Made by a program: the position numbers and the translations under genes. The notes beneath the pieces are model-generated. The model was not told the origin of the DNA and ran no database searches. It saw only the letters and a program-made list of their open reading frames with translations. This document shows positions 1-12,620 of a DNA stretch of 64,000 nt, one piece after another. The stretch is from the NCBI GenBank assembly GCA_030340625.1, contig JAOPHQ010004836.1:290001-354000 (forward strand), read 5' to 3'. How positions within the stretch are numbered: position 1 is the stretch's first letter; the number at the start of each line of letters is the position of its first letter. Source of the stretch: Merluccius polli. Taxonomy: Eukaryota > Chordata > Actinopteri > Gadiformes > Merlucciidae.

Positions 1-657
1 ACACTGTTTTGGTTGAATGACTTATTATTTGAGACATCATTGCAGAGTAACATTCAATTCAACAAATGTTTCTATTCATATTAATATCAACTCCATATCG
101 TGATACAATCTATATGTATGGAAGACCAACAGCAAAAATAAAGTGTACAATCTCATCTAAATTCATATGTGTAACAATTACTACTGGTAAATTTCAGGGG
201 TTAAAAACTGTAATCTTACCATCATCGTATTACAAAGGTAACAACACTGCTATCTCAAGAAAGTAAAAGCACTCAGACACACAGGCAGGTAAAGACGGGA
301 CAGGTAAACAGGCAACAAGTGATCCAAACAAAGGCAACAGACAAACATATGGTGAATAGCAGGGGACCCATGGTCCAGCAGCCAGTCAGACAGCCAGCCC
401 TGGTCTGAGACTTTATGTGCCCTGTGGTGTTTCCCGAAGCCAGGCTCTCTTTCTCTGTGCTGCAGCCCACACAATGCTGCTCTGTAAGCCTCAGAGCAAC
501 GCTGCTCCGCTCCGCATCTCCACAGCAGCTCATTATGGAGTCAAAGATCCCCCAGTCACAGCACTTAGGGCCTTAACACTGTCCCCTGCTGAGCGCACAC
601 ACACGCAGGCACACACACACACACGCAGGCACACACACACACACACACACACTCACA

Positions 658-701
<44 letters not shown>

Positions 702-736
702 ACACACACACACATGCACACGCACACACACAAAAC

Positions 737-775
<39 letters not shown>

Positions 776-1611
776 CCACACACAACCACACACACACACA
801 CATAAATGTGCATTGCATGTGCACATTCGTAACATTCAGAGCACGCACAGAGACAGACACATACACACACACAGATCAGAGGCACAGTCATTAGCATATC
901 TTACTGGGGTCAAAAAGGTGGCCCAGCTGGTGGCTAGTGAGGAGGCTAATGACAGAGGGAGTGACGACGGGGCTAATGAACTGACATCAGACAGGAGCGA
1001 GGGAGCCAAGACAGGACAACAGCAGAGAGATAGAGAGATTGGGAGGAAGGGGGGAAATGTCTCGTTAGAGTGACCAGGGGTTAGATTAGATTACACCCAA
1101 GAGCGAGAGAAAATAAAATGAAAAGGATTCTCTGCCTACCTGGTTAGATACCGATGGTGACTTTGTGTGAATCGGCAAAACATAGTTTAATGTTAATATA
1201 TCCGGAAACAATTTTCTTTCTACATTTTTTCGTAAAGAATTAACTGCATGCTTGTAACTGCATGCTTGATGCAACCAAGAAAATAGCCAGCTGAAACCTA
1301 AACTGTGTTGTGCTGCTACTGTACCAATAAAGTTTGTTTTGAATTGATTTGTTTTCAAAGAGGATAACAACAAAGACACGGGTATTCCCCAGAGGGGGGG
1401 GGGTTTCTCTTAGCATCATTGAAGTCATCATTAGGCCTTCAGCAGGCTAACAAGGGACTTTATTGACAAGGAATTCCCCTTTCTACCAACCACAATGTTC
1501 CAGGGCATCAGTATAAACACTGGTCTGATGGAATTCAACTGCAGGAAGACTAAAATCAATATGACTGGAGAAATTATACGGTTTTAATATCTTAGTATTT
1601 TTCTAAGGTCA
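1..1611. other. intergenic, no gene seen
   Basis: No coding exon or RNA gene is recognisable. Long open frames around 417-1073 are made by the CA repeat and have no protein-like composition elsewhere. A short poly-G run lies near 1395. Confidence 0.6.
590..812. repeat. compound CA/GT microsatellite
   Basis: Interrupted runs of the CA dinucleotide with occasional GC and CT steps, seen directly. It is typical of fish intergenic DNA and creates spurious His-Thr and Cys-Val frames on the two strands. Confidence 0.95.
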
Positions 1612-2084
1612 ACCTTAGTACACTTCTAATATCAGTCTTAGTACACTTATAATATCAGTCTTAGTGCAATTCTAATATCAGTCTTAGTACACTTCTAATA
1701 TCAGTGCACTTCTAATATCAGTCTTAATACATTTCTACCAGTCTTAGTACACTTCTATCAGTCTTAGTACACTTCTATCAGTCTTAGTACACTTCTATCA
1801 GTCTAAGTACACTTCTACCAGTCTTAGTACACCTCTATCAGTCTTAGTACACTTCTATCAGTCTTAGTACACCTCTATCAGTCTTAGTACACTTCTATCA
1901 GTCTTAGTACACTTCTACCAGTCTTAGTACACCTCTATCAGTCTTAGTACACTTCTATCAGTCTAAGTACACTTCTACCAGTCTTAGTACACCTCTATCA
2001 GTCTTAGTACACTTCTATCAGTCTTAGTACACTTCTACCAGTCTTAGTACACCTCTATCAGTCTTAGTACACTTCTATCAGTCT
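1612..2084. repeat. 20-bp minisatellite
   Basis: More than twenty tandem copies of a unit close to CAGTCTTAGTACACTTCTAT. The first copies are longer and more diverged (TAATATCA variants), and the array becomes regular from about 1730. Two main variants differ at one position (TTCTA versus CTCTA), which hints at a higher-order pattern. The array stops exactly at the TA where the next element is inserted. Confidence 0.9.
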
Positions 2085-3342
2085 TACAGTTTTTCTCGAT
2101 TGCTAAAACACAAAACTTGGTTCCTGTAGCACAGACACCCAAACCTTTTCGTCATTCCCAGAAGCACACACACATTTCCCATAACCAAAAACACAATTCA
2201 CCTGTTACCACACATGTCTCAATATTCAAAACACTTTCTGCAAAACCTTACACAAAAGTGGCCAAATAAATCATTCATTGCACTACGTGTTCATTCAGCA
2301 AACACATGCTCTCAATATAATTAACTCAAGTTATCATAACATAAACTCAGAGACCACACCCTTCTCAAGGTGAAAACACTCAGCCTGAAAACTGTTAACA
2401 CACCAATCAGAATTGGGGGTCAACAAATAGAGCTTAGAGGCTCATGTCCTTTGGAACAATGGATCCCAACCATGCAGAGGTTGAGAGACAAGAGAGAGGA
2501 AGAGCAAGAGGAAGAGGGAGAGGAAGAGGAAGAGGCAGAGGAAGAGGATGAGGCAGAGGACAGCAAAGACAAGTAATTTCTGATGAAATCCGTGCCACTG
2601 TTGTCACTGGCGTAACAACGTGATGATGGGCCCCGGTGCAAATAATATTTTAGGGCCCCCGCGGTTGTTGACCGGGGGGGGGGGGGGGGGGGGGGGGGAG
2701 GAGGCCCCCCCGGCGTCTTCATGGGCCCCCCCCGGCGTCTGGGCCCCGGTGCATTGCACCGGTTGCACCGTCGATAGTTACGCCAGTGACTGTTGTTCAT
2801 CATGTGGTGGTACATGGGAGGACAATGAAAGAAGCTGGCCAGCTATAGTCCAGCCAAACTTAAGCCGTTTCACAGTTGCATCCATTGTTCGTACTTTCAG
2901 GAGGGAAAACAGGTAATTTGCCTCATTGTCACTATGTATTGTATCACAGTACATGCACAGTAATGTTGTAGTACATATAGACTGAATATCCACCGTATGC
3001 TGTGTAGTTTTTACTACAGTATACTGTGCCACAATAGGTCAGTAATGGTATTTTTTGCAGAACTGAGAGGCAGCCATCTATTCACGGCAAGTGCTGTGAA
3101 TAAACCCTATTCTTGACATTTTGGTGGCAGTGTGTTGAATTAATCCCTCCTGTGTGTAACAAACACTAATGTAGTCTGTGTTTCGACAGCTTGTGTGTAT
3201 TGTCTGAGGGGTAAAGACTGACTGGGACCCAGAAGTTAGATGTTTGGACGGTTGGGTGTGAGTTTTTAAAATTGTGTTTGAAGATTTGAAAAAATGGTGA
3301 GTTGTTCAAGGAATTGTGTCTTAGCAATCGAGAAAAACTGTA
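2085..3342. mobile_element. Tc1/mariner (IS630-type) transposon relic
   Basis: The ends are near-perfect inverted repeats beginning TACAGTTTTTCTCGATTGCT at the left, with the complementary sequence at 3315-3342, and TA is present at both ends as expected for this superfamily. Inside on the plus strand is a broken transposase N-terminus: an Arg-Gly repeat stretch (2480-2570) with an in-frame stop, then an ISDEIRATVV segment. After a nested insertion comes QPNLSRFTVASIVRTFRREN (2851-2910). The family link rests on remembered fish IS630-type transposases with the same RG-rich start. The catalytic domain is missing, so the copy is dead. Confidence 0.75.
2605..2788. mobile_element. hAT-type MITE nested in the mariner relic
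   Basis: Inverted ends CACTGGCGTAAC / GTTACGCCAGTG enclose 184 bp that include a run of about 25 G and two GGGCCCCC-rich blocks. The host sequence ACTGTTGT occurs on both sides (2597-2604 and 2789-2796), an 8-bp target duplication diagnostic of the hAT superfamily. It has no coding capacity. Confidence 0.85.
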
Positions 3343-3604
3343 AACCGGTCATTTAACAAAGTGGAAGTCCAACGTAATGTTAAAACAACCTTAGATTAGA
3401 TTATATTTATATTAGATCATATTTAGGATAATATGATCACTCAAGAAAATGTGTTTTTTCTATAGTACAACAAAAGTCAATTCAGGCATCTGTTCCATCT
3501 TCCATTCATGATCTGTTCCTGAGGAGTGCTCCTTGTCGTACCACTAACCGCCACTTGAGGGAGCCCGTGCAACAGTATAACATTTATGCCTCCGGCTGGT
3601 CTAC

Positions 3605-3708
<104 letters not shown>

Positions 3709-4512
3709 GACAACAATATATTCATATGGACAGTTTATGTGCAGCTTATCCTACCACCCAACATTAACTAATACCGTTGAAGAAGAGGAGAACATGCGGC
3801 TGTTTAATACAATGTTTTATTCATACAAAACAGCACACTGTTACAAAGTCTGGCTAATGGTGGAATGACAGAATAAAGTGCTTTATTCCTGCTGCTGTAC
3901 ATATTAGTTTGAGTAAGGGCTGGGTCATGCTTTTATTTTTTGCGCTTCATTACCTACAATTTATTATGGAAAAAACCTCATTTAGAAACCCTGCACATCT
4001 TCTACAAACCTCAAGCAGGAAGTTCCCGTAGGTCCTAAACAAAGACATCATCATCTTAACTGAAAGTAGAATTTGTGTGCATACTGGAATAGTAGACATT
4101 CCCTCAAATAAGGACTCTTTTTCTCTTTTTTGTTCGCTCTTGAAGACACCCCTCACTCATTCATCATTCATAATACTAATCTCTAATTTTATCTTCACAC
4201 ATTTAACGCCTTAGACAATATTTACAGAAGAAAATCATGTTATATATTAAATGGACTAGACAATGCTGTAAATGAATTAATCAAGCAAGAAACACATGTT
4301 TTTAAAACATATTTTAAAGAGGTCTATTTAGTAAAACATGGACCTCTTTGATTTTAAATACATGAACTGTGGATATCCATTTCTGATAAATAATATGATA
4401 CAATTGTGCTTGTTTCCATTCCTTGTACTGTCAATGCAATTATTGGATTGACACACAGAGAGGAAAAAAACAAACTGTCACATAATCAATCCAGATGTAA
4501 GCCTAGATGTCT

Positions 4513-6463
4513 TCACACGCCAGACTCTCTGCTGATGTACAATGGAAGTGACGGCTGGAGTCTGTCATAGTTGATCTGGCTCTCTATGTCGAGGACGCAC
4601 AGCGCTTCGACCGCCGGTTCTTCCGCAAACCTCTCCTTGAAGCCCAAATGCAGGTCCAAACGTTTCTCAGACACCCGGTCGTTCCAGCCGACCTCCTTCT
4701 TGGCCTGCATCTTCTCCTGCGCCTCCTGCTGCTCCTGTCCCTCCTCCACCTCCTCCTCCTCGTCGCCACAGCACAGAGCCACCTCGTTCTCGTAGCAGAA
4801 CGCGCTGGGCGAGTGGGGGGGCAGGAGGTGGTGGCTCGTCCGCGGTACAAACGGCGACGGCGAACGTGAGCAGTTGGAGGAGGAAGGAGAGGAGGAGGAG
4901 GAGGCGCGAGCATCCCTGCCCCTTATGTGGCCAAGCTCCTTGGCGCTGCAGTGAGGCGTGGACGGCACCTCATAGGTCTGGTGGAAGCGGGAGTAGTCCA
5001 CGTGGTAGCGGTCGCCCTTCTCAAACACCAGGGGCTCGAAGCGGTGGCCCCACAGGATCTCCCTGGCCAGGTAGGAGCTCCGAGCCTGGGTGGTCATGGC
5101 CGTCGCCTCCACCATCCCCTCCAGGATCACCACAATCTCAAAATTGTCCCTCTGCAGCTCGTCCCGGCTCAGGCGGTACAACGGACTGCTCTTGTTGATC
5201 TCGTGCACCACCACCAGCGGCGACACGAGGAAGAGCCGGTCCAGGCCGTCGTCGTAGCCCACGTCGATGTCCGTCTGCTCCAACGGAAGGTACTCCCCCT
5301 CCTCCGTCACGTGCGGCCGGATGAGCTGTGCTCGCACGTGCGCCTCCACGATGTGGCTCTTGCGCATGTTCCCCATGCGCCACATGAGGCAGAGTTTGCC
5401 GTCGCGCAGAGCGACCACGGCGTTGTGCGAGAACAGCAGCGTCTGCGCCCGCTTCTTGGGGCGCACCATCTTGGCCATGATGGTGCCGATCATGAAGGAG
5501 TCGATGATGCAGCCGACGATGGACTGGACCACCACAGTAACCACGGCGACCGGGCACTCCTCCGTGACGCACCGGAAGCCGTACCCGATGGTAGTCTGGG
5601 TCTCGATGGAGAAGAGGAACGCTCCGATGAAACCCTGGACGTGGAGGATGCAAGGCCGCCACTCCGAGCCGTCCCGCTCTGAGCCCGGAGGCTGCCCTCC
5701 CCCCGGGGTCAGTCGGAGGTCAAAGTCCCCGTGGGCCAACGCCACTCCCCAGAATATCAGGCCAAACAGCAGCCAGGAGAGAAGGAAGGTGGTGGTGAAG
5801 ATGAGGAGCATGTAGCGCCAGCGGATGTCCACGCAGGTGGTGAAGATGTCGGCCAGGTAGCGGCGCGGCTTGTCCTCCATGTTGTTGAACACGACGTTGC
5901 ACTGGCCGTTCTTCCTCACGAAGCGGCTGCGCAGGCGGCCCTTGTGCAGGCCCCAGCCCATGCCCAGGTCCACCCCCAGGCGGCGGGACGGGGAGGGGCG
6001 CCGGCCGTTGTACAGGATGGGCTCGCTGGCAGCTCTCAGGGATATCATTCCTCCTTCTCCATCTTCGCCTCCTGGAGCCTCTTCTCCAACACCACCACCG
6101 CCTCCTCCTGCCTCACTCCTCACCCGGGCCCCTGCCAGGGACTGCTGTGTGAGGGGCCCATGGCCGTTGTGGAGACCCAGGCTGGAGATCTTCAGGGTGT
6201 CCTCATCTGTGGATACGATGCTGTATCTTCAGGAAGAAATACAAAGAAGCGGATTTCAATATAACATTATGTGACATGATGTCAAATGTAGATTTAAAAT
6301 AAAAGACCTGAACAGTTCCAGGTATAAACATCACATAACGGTTCCTAGGTTTACTAAAAGTATACTTAGACTAAGAGTAACCTTTGCTGCTAAGAGCTGC
6401 ATTCCATATGGTGAGGCCTACCAGGTCCTCAGATACTCACCTGTTGACTCTCACTGCTCCCAT
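4513..6463 (-). CDS. kcnj4: Kir2-type inward-rectifier potassium channel
   Basis: Strong inward rectifier that sets resting membrane potential in excitable cells and acts as a plasma-membrane tetramer. Two coding exons are predicted: 6441-6463 (start ATG at 6463, seven codons plus two bases, donor GTGAGT) and 4513-6226, giving 578 residues. The spliced N-terminus reads NRYSIVSTDED, the conserved Kir2 start. Visible parts: first membrane helix about 146-170, selectivity filter TIGYGF at about 220-225, second helix about 234-259 with the rectification aspartate near 250, PKKRAQTL lipid-binding segment, a long cytoplasmic domain, and C-terminal ESGV, a class I PDZ ligand. The length exceeds the usual 430-445 because of a Gly/Glu-rich N-terminal insert and a Ser-rich and Glu-rich tail. 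The tail and chr22 synteny favour kcnj4 over kcnj12 or kcnj14; subtype is less certain than family. Confidence 0.85.
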
Positions 6464-6612
6464 GGCACCAGTGATAATCAGACTGTGTCTGCAGTGGCAG
6501 TAGTGGATTCTGGGACGGATCGTTCCAACCATTAAAATCCTTGTTAGGGATGAGGTGACGATGTGGGATCAAATGTCAGCAACTCATCCTGGTCATACAT
6601 CTCCTGGGGATT
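6464..6612 (-). promoter_or_regulatory. kcnj4: kcnj4 5' leader with a short upstream ORF
   Basis: On the minus strand a likely acceptor (CCCCAG, just above 6612) starts a leader exon that continues into the start-codon exon. An upstream ATG at 6600 opens an 18-codon ORF (MYDQDELLTFDP...) ending at 6544, well before the main start at 6463. Such uORFs usually lower translation of the main frame; that role is inferred. Confidence 0.45.
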
Positions 6613-7950
6613 AAGACAAGAACGTTTTTTATTACACACACATAATCTCAGTGGTATCTCCAGTTGAATCATAAATAGGCGTAAGACCTATAAACTGCTG
6701 TATGTAATAACAGGATTAGCAGAGATGCACTCCTTCATCCACATCCAAAATACATTGAAATGTATCTAGATATAAAATACAAATACATCCTCATTAAATG
6801 TATCAAAATAAATCAATCAAGCAAATATATTCAATTAAAATACATGTAATTTGTATTTTAAAATACATGAAGCTGCCATTAACTGTCGTTATCGCTGTCA
6901 CTGAGGGAATCAAGCATGAGCTATTGTACGTCTCAGTAGCAGGTTATTATATCTATTCATGTTTCTTAATGATTTGTTATCCGGTTTGATGCTGAACTCT
7001 TGCCAACGACATGTTCGACCTTCGAAGGGGCAGAATTACAACTTGTTTTCTCTACCAAAGAGTGGATGAAGCTTTCAAAAGGGGATTTTACAAAGTGTAT
7101 ATCTACAGTGGCAGTCTACACGGTGTAGATTTGAAACCTTTACAGTCACCTTTTTACAGTTTACTAGTGCTGACTGAGTTCATCTTCGCTGTTAATAGCC
7201 AATCACATGCTTACAGATCCACGCCTCCAGCAACATGATTGGTTTACACAAATATGAAGTGAAAGAAAGTGAAACGGCCCGTTCACCCAGATTTGAGCTC
7301 ATCTGCCATCAGAGTTCAGTTGTGATTGAAAGATACCCATCTCTGCTCATTGTAAATGTTGACCATGTCCCTGGTCTGACGCAGATCGGACATGTTTAAT
7401 AACAACTTATTGATTGGGGTCCTTGCTAGCAGTTAGCATGAAGGACCTTCAGGCTAACTAGCACTGGAAAACCAGACTAGCAGTGACGGCAGAGGTCTGC
7501 AAAAGAGACGAATCAGTGGTAATCTACTGATAGAACAATTGATCTGTTATTTGTCCTGGTGACAAGGTTAGAGGGTGACTACTGTACGCTTATTATGCCA
7601 GGCAGCTAGCCACCAGGGGAGCCAAAAAATAGTTAATTGCATAACCAACATAACGACACAAAGGTCATTAGCTGACAGATGAACGTGTTCGACGTGATCC
7701 AGTTGACAAGGCAGGACTCTTTTGGCCAAGGTGCTGCAATGATTGTCTTGGGAATTTATTTTTTTCCTGATGACTGCATATTTTTCTTTAGTGTTGTCGT
7801 GTAAATGGGGGGAGGTGAAAAAAGACCAAACAATCAAAAATAATCGCATACTGCAATAAAGATAGCACACAGAATCGGATGGGATTTGTTCTCATGCGTC
7901 ACAGCCTGAGCATATAAACCTTGTGTGATAAAACCCTTGATTTATAATAC
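6613..7950. other. intergenic, no gene seen
   Basis: No exon with family resemblance or convincing splice phase was found. Upstream noncoding exons and the promoter of the channel gene could lie here or further right. Confidence 0.5.
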
Positions 7951-9168
7951 CCACCCACCACCCCTAGCATCCTAACACCCACCACCCCTAGCATCCTAAC
8001 ACCCACCACCCTAGCATCCTAACACCCACCACCCTAGCATCCTAACACCCACCACCCCTAGCATCCTAACACCCACCACCCCTAGCATCCTAACACCCAC
8101 CACCCTAGCATCCTAACACCCACCACCCCTAGCATCCTAACACCCACCACCCCTAGCATCCTAACACCCACCACCCCTAGCATCCTAACACCCACCACCC
8201 CTAGCATCCTAACACCCACCACCCCTAGCATCCTAACACCCACCACCCCTAGCATCCTAACACCCACCACCCCTAGCATCCTAACACCCACCACCCCTAG
8301 CATCCTAACACCCACCACCCTAGCATCCTAACACCCACCACCCCTAGCATCCTAACACCCACCACCCTAGCATCCTAACATCCACCACCCCTAGCATCCT
8401 AACACCCACCACCCCTAGCATCGTAACACCCACCACCCTAGCATCGTAACACCCACCACCCCTAGCATCCTAACACCCACCACCCCTAGCATCCTAACAC
8501 CCACCACCCCTAGCATCCTAACACCCACCACCCCTAGCATCCTAACACCCACCACCCCTAGCATCCTAACACCCACCACCCTAGCATCCTAACATCCACC
8601 ACCCCTAGCATCCTAACACCCACCACCTTAGCATCGTAACACCCACCACCCCTAGCATCGTAACACCCACCACCCTAGCATCCTAACACCCACCACCCTA
8701 GCATTGTAACACCCACCACCCTAGCATCCTAACACCCACCACCCCTAGCATCCTAACACCCACCACCCCTAGCATCCTAACACCCACCACCCCTAGCATC
8801 CTAACACCAACCACCCCTAGCATCCTAACACCCACCACCCCTAGCATCCTAACACCCACCACCCCTAGCATCCTAACACCCACCACCCCTAGCATCCTAA
8901 CACCAACCACCCCTAGCATCCTAACACCCACCACCCTAGCATCCTAACACCCACCACCCCTAGCATCCTAACACCCACCACCCCTAGCATCCTAACACCC
9001 ACCACCCCTAGCATCGTAACACCCACCACTCCTAGCATCCTAACACCAACCACTCCTAGTATCCTAACACCCACCACCCTAGCATCCTAACACCCACCAC
9101 CCCTAGCATCCTAACACCCACCACCCTAGCATCCTAACACCCACCACCCTAGCATCCTAGCTAGCATC
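7951..9168. repeat. 24/25-bp minisatellite, about 49 copies
   Basis: Tandem copies of a unit close to CACCCACCACCCCTAGCATC plus CTAA, with 24- and 25-bp forms differing by one C. The minus strand reads as endless MLGVVGVR octapeptides in 24-bp stretches, which is an artefact of the repeat. Rare point variants (ATCGTAA, ACCAACC, ATCCACC) recur and mark subarrays. There are no unique spacers. Confidence 0.95.
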
Positions 9169-9559
9169 CCACCTGCTACAGTGTATATCCATAGATTCTC
9201 TCCCACTCTCCCTCCTCGACAGATGACAGCAACTCACTGCTACTGGGCCAAATATAAGGTGCATCCCTGCAGAAATATAAATAAATATAATTTAAATATA
9301 ATCACAAAATGGGGAGAGTTCAGCATCCACATGGCCTGAGTCTATCCTCAGTGCCTGTTTGAAGAGGTCAACCATCGTCCACACCAATTTCTCTGGCAAT
9401 CATGAGCAAGTAAATTCCAATGAATTAATTGAGTTCACATGGGTTTTCAAATGAGTGTTTTAAGAGTTGTTTAACAGCAGCTTTTCAAGCACAAAAATGA
9501 GATTTTCTTTTTCAGAGTGAAGTGATGAGTGTACTTCCAGCAACACGCCTAATCAATAG

Positions 9560-9690
9560 GAGATGATATTGTTGGGGTAGTGAGGATGAATAGAGGCGTA
9601 TCCCATGACTTTAATTATGGGCCCTGGCATGCCTACAGACCCATAATTAAATTATTGAGTTACACCTGTTCTCCTCTACTATTACACCTT
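9560..9690. mobile_element. small palindromic MITE, copy A
   Basis: About 130 bp, imperfectly self-complementary around a GGCATGCC centre, ending in CTACTATTACACCTT. A second, diverged copy lies at 14812-14939 and shares the centre, the flanking ATTAAT blocks and the terminal CACCTT. No coding capacity; superfamily not determined. Confidence 0.6.
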
Positions 9691-10365
9691 CATGATGGGA
9701 ACTATGAACTATACCCATATGTTGCTGCTTTGTGTTTTTGTCTCCTCAAAGGTGCAAGAACACTTCTGAACTTTGACTCACCTTTCAGAGAAAAGAAAAG
9801 TAAGAATATTGAAATTATTCTACCTCTTTAACTGTTCAACTGCAAGTTTCATTTTTGCCTTAAAATAGCCTACTGAGCTCTGAGCATGTATATTAGATGT
9901 AAGAATGGTTGAAGCTGGTGTTCTGGGCAGTGAGCGAGACAGGTCCATATGTCCCTGAGGGATAGCAGCTGTAATTAACATGGTGATGATAGTTATTAGC
10001 CGTCTCCATAGGAACATCTCTGGGCTGGCTGGAGGAACAGCTAGGCATGGCTAGCTGGGGGGAGCGGACGTGGTTGGAAAGCAAGACCAAGCAAATAAAA
10101 GTAAAGTCTAAACAAACCCCAGTGAGAGGGTTTAATTGGCCGACACAGAGCTAACATGCAAACACGTTGGTTGTCAGCACACATACACGTGAGAACATAA
10201 TCATGAAAACACAGACATGAAACATGACAACATTGACATTATGATACATATATAGATATATATCACTATTTGCTCAGATAAGCATTGGCAATATATGTAT
10301 AGCATTACCTCAAGTCCTAAGGCAACCTAGATGTAACATTATACTCTATATGTGCGCTCTCTCTT

Positions 10366-10511
<146 letters not shown>

Positions 10512-10756
10512 GTGGCTGTTCCTTTGCCATGTTTCCCCAAGAGATTTTTGCAAGAGCAAGTAGATCTTAGTAAATCTTTCTGACCTACAAAGACTATGCG
10601 TGATGTGTCAGGTGAACTATGATGTCCAATGTGTCCAATTCCTGACGCATCGCAATTCAGATACGTCAGCAGAATAAACATCCTCAACAGATTAATCCAA
10701 TGGGAAAAAGCAGTTGTAATGTGTGTGTCTCTGTGTCTTTATCACTGTCTTTGAGT

Positions 10757-10758
10757 GC

Positions 10759-10832
<74 letters not shown>
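10757..10832. repeat. GT microsatellite
   Basis: About 37 uninterrupted GT units. It lies 250 bp from the CA array and in inverted relation to it, so the two could pair. Confidence 0.97.
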
Positions 10833-10833
<1 letters not shown>

Positions 10834-12170
10834 ACATGTGCGTTGCAGGAAATGAAGGAAGCCTCTTATCAAATACCAGATTAGAATCCCTTTAATCCCC
10901 ACCCTCTAACAACAATATTAAAGGTAGGAGGCTGTCACTGCATGACCTGCCTTAATCCCTCTGTCTCATTAATCTGGTGAGAGGGAGGAGGTAAAGGAAT
11001 AAGACAAAGAAAGAAAGAGAATCGTTATCCTCATCCATGAGTTAACCGTTGTAAAAATGGTTTTGAAAAAATGTCTTTTGAAGTGTTGGCATTTTCAAAC
11101 AAAATGCTGTTTCACAACTTTACAATGATATCGCATTGGAAAAGCCATATGGTAGATAAGCAAACAACAAAAAAATGTCAAATAAAATTGACACTCTTGG
11201 CCTTGTTTATGGTGGAGATATATTCACATCTAAATATTAACATCAACATCACCTCTGCATGACTACGTTTGCTCCTCTTTCTAAACACACTTGTTGCACA
11301 CAGTATATAGCAAGTATGTGTAATTGTTGTGGTTAAATATACTGCATATGATCCATTACTGTTGTGCGTGTGTGTGTGGGCTTATACCACCACCTCACAG
11401 TAGACTGTGTTAACACACAGTGATGAAAGTTTTATTGGGCCAGCAGGAGCAGAGGTTGCGACATCCGTCAATGACGGCGAGCGCGCGCGGAGCGGAGCTG
11501 TCCGGTGCTGAAAATCGATGCCGCCTAAAGGAATGTTCGACGGGCGCGAAAATAAATTCTTGAAAGTAACGTTCACGTTACTTACTATCGCCACGTCTGT
11601 TTCCATTTCACCCGTTATTTTACCCGTTACGGTTATTGACTTATTGATATTTTTGTTCAATATTGACCATTTGACGTGATTATCGATTACTTTTCTAGTG
11701 TGTGAGTCGGTTTGACGGGACACGTCGAGCCGCGAGTTCACGACCTTAAAAGGCGTTCATATGCAATGACGCCATGGTTTACGGTGATAGAGAGTAGCCC
11801 ACTTCGTTATGAATCACTTCAACATAACGCATTTTAACAAGGCATGGATATTCATGTACAGTTATAGTTTCAATTAAACAACTTTATGTCGAAGAGGATA
11901 GCGTGTTTGCGGTTTATAGCTCAATATTAAGATAAACGGTGTAGTATTTACCTTATGTTACGCTTGGTCGAAATTACTTAAGAACTGACGTTGGTTTCAT
12001 CCTCTTGCAACACGGCTCCTTTTTTTGCTCGTCTTGCAGTTGTTGTTGTTGTTGTTTTTTTCGACAAGGCAAAAAAAACAAATAGTCACCCTTTATGTTG
12101 TCTTTATCAACTTACAGACTTTTATGTGATGTATGTGTCGGAGGTCTTTCGTTGCATCATCATCATAGTC

Positions 12171-12310
12171 CAAAACTGCGCCCACGCTCTGCCGCCGCCG
12201 CGCGCGAACCACTGTGACGCCCCTTCCTCTGCGCGCGCGTCCCTCTGGGTCCGTGACGGCGCGTGGGTGTGTGAGGGAGAGGGCGCGAGGGAGGCATGCT
12301 CGTCACGCTG
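12171..12310. promoter_or_regulatory. CpG-rich patch, possible promoter
   Basis: Dense CpG with GCCGCCGCCGCGCGCG and CTCTGCGCGCGCGTCC in an otherwise AT-rich region. It could be the upstream promoter of the minus-strand channel gene about 6 kb away, or an unannotated noncoding transcript start. No TATA box or initiator decides this. Confidence 0.35.
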
Positions 12311-12620
12311 CTGAGGATGATGATGATTCCCCTTTTAAAACCCGCCGCTGTGTTTCCCACTGTGTAGGTGTGCGGTTGGGGTTAGGAGGATGTTAGACCT
12401 GTCCTTGCCAGTGCTGTCGATGGGAAAAACAGTCGTTTATTAGCTATTTATTTATGTTTTTGACCAACCCCCCCATAAATGATCCTCTATTGGTTGAGGA
12501 TGACATTAAGAGGACCCTCTTAATGTGTGTTGCATTGGGAGCTGTCCACTGGCCCTGTCTGTCTGTCTGCAAAAACAATGTGCATTTAAATAGGCCTACC
12601 TCATCTCTTCAAGTCTTCAA

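Noticed and set aside
417..1073. 218-codon plus-strand ORF
   Set aside because: Most of it is the CA repeat read as His-Thr; no splice or family evidence.
5138..5662. Second minus-strand ORF rich in His and Arg
   Set aside because: It is an alternative frame of the channel exon.
4927..5682. Long ORFs on the plus strand opposite the channel gene
   Set aside because: They are shadows of the GC-rich Kir2 coding exon on the minus strand.
6049..6123. Start of the channel at 6123
   Set aside because: The codon there is GTG, not ATG. The frame continues upstream to a splice acceptor and joins the NRYSIVS exon.
7951..9168. CRISPR-like or repeat-protein array (MLGVVGVR frames)
   Set aside because: Units are contiguous with no unique spacers, the organism is a vertebrate, and the frame breaks wherever 24- and 25-bp units alternate. 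It is a minisatellite.
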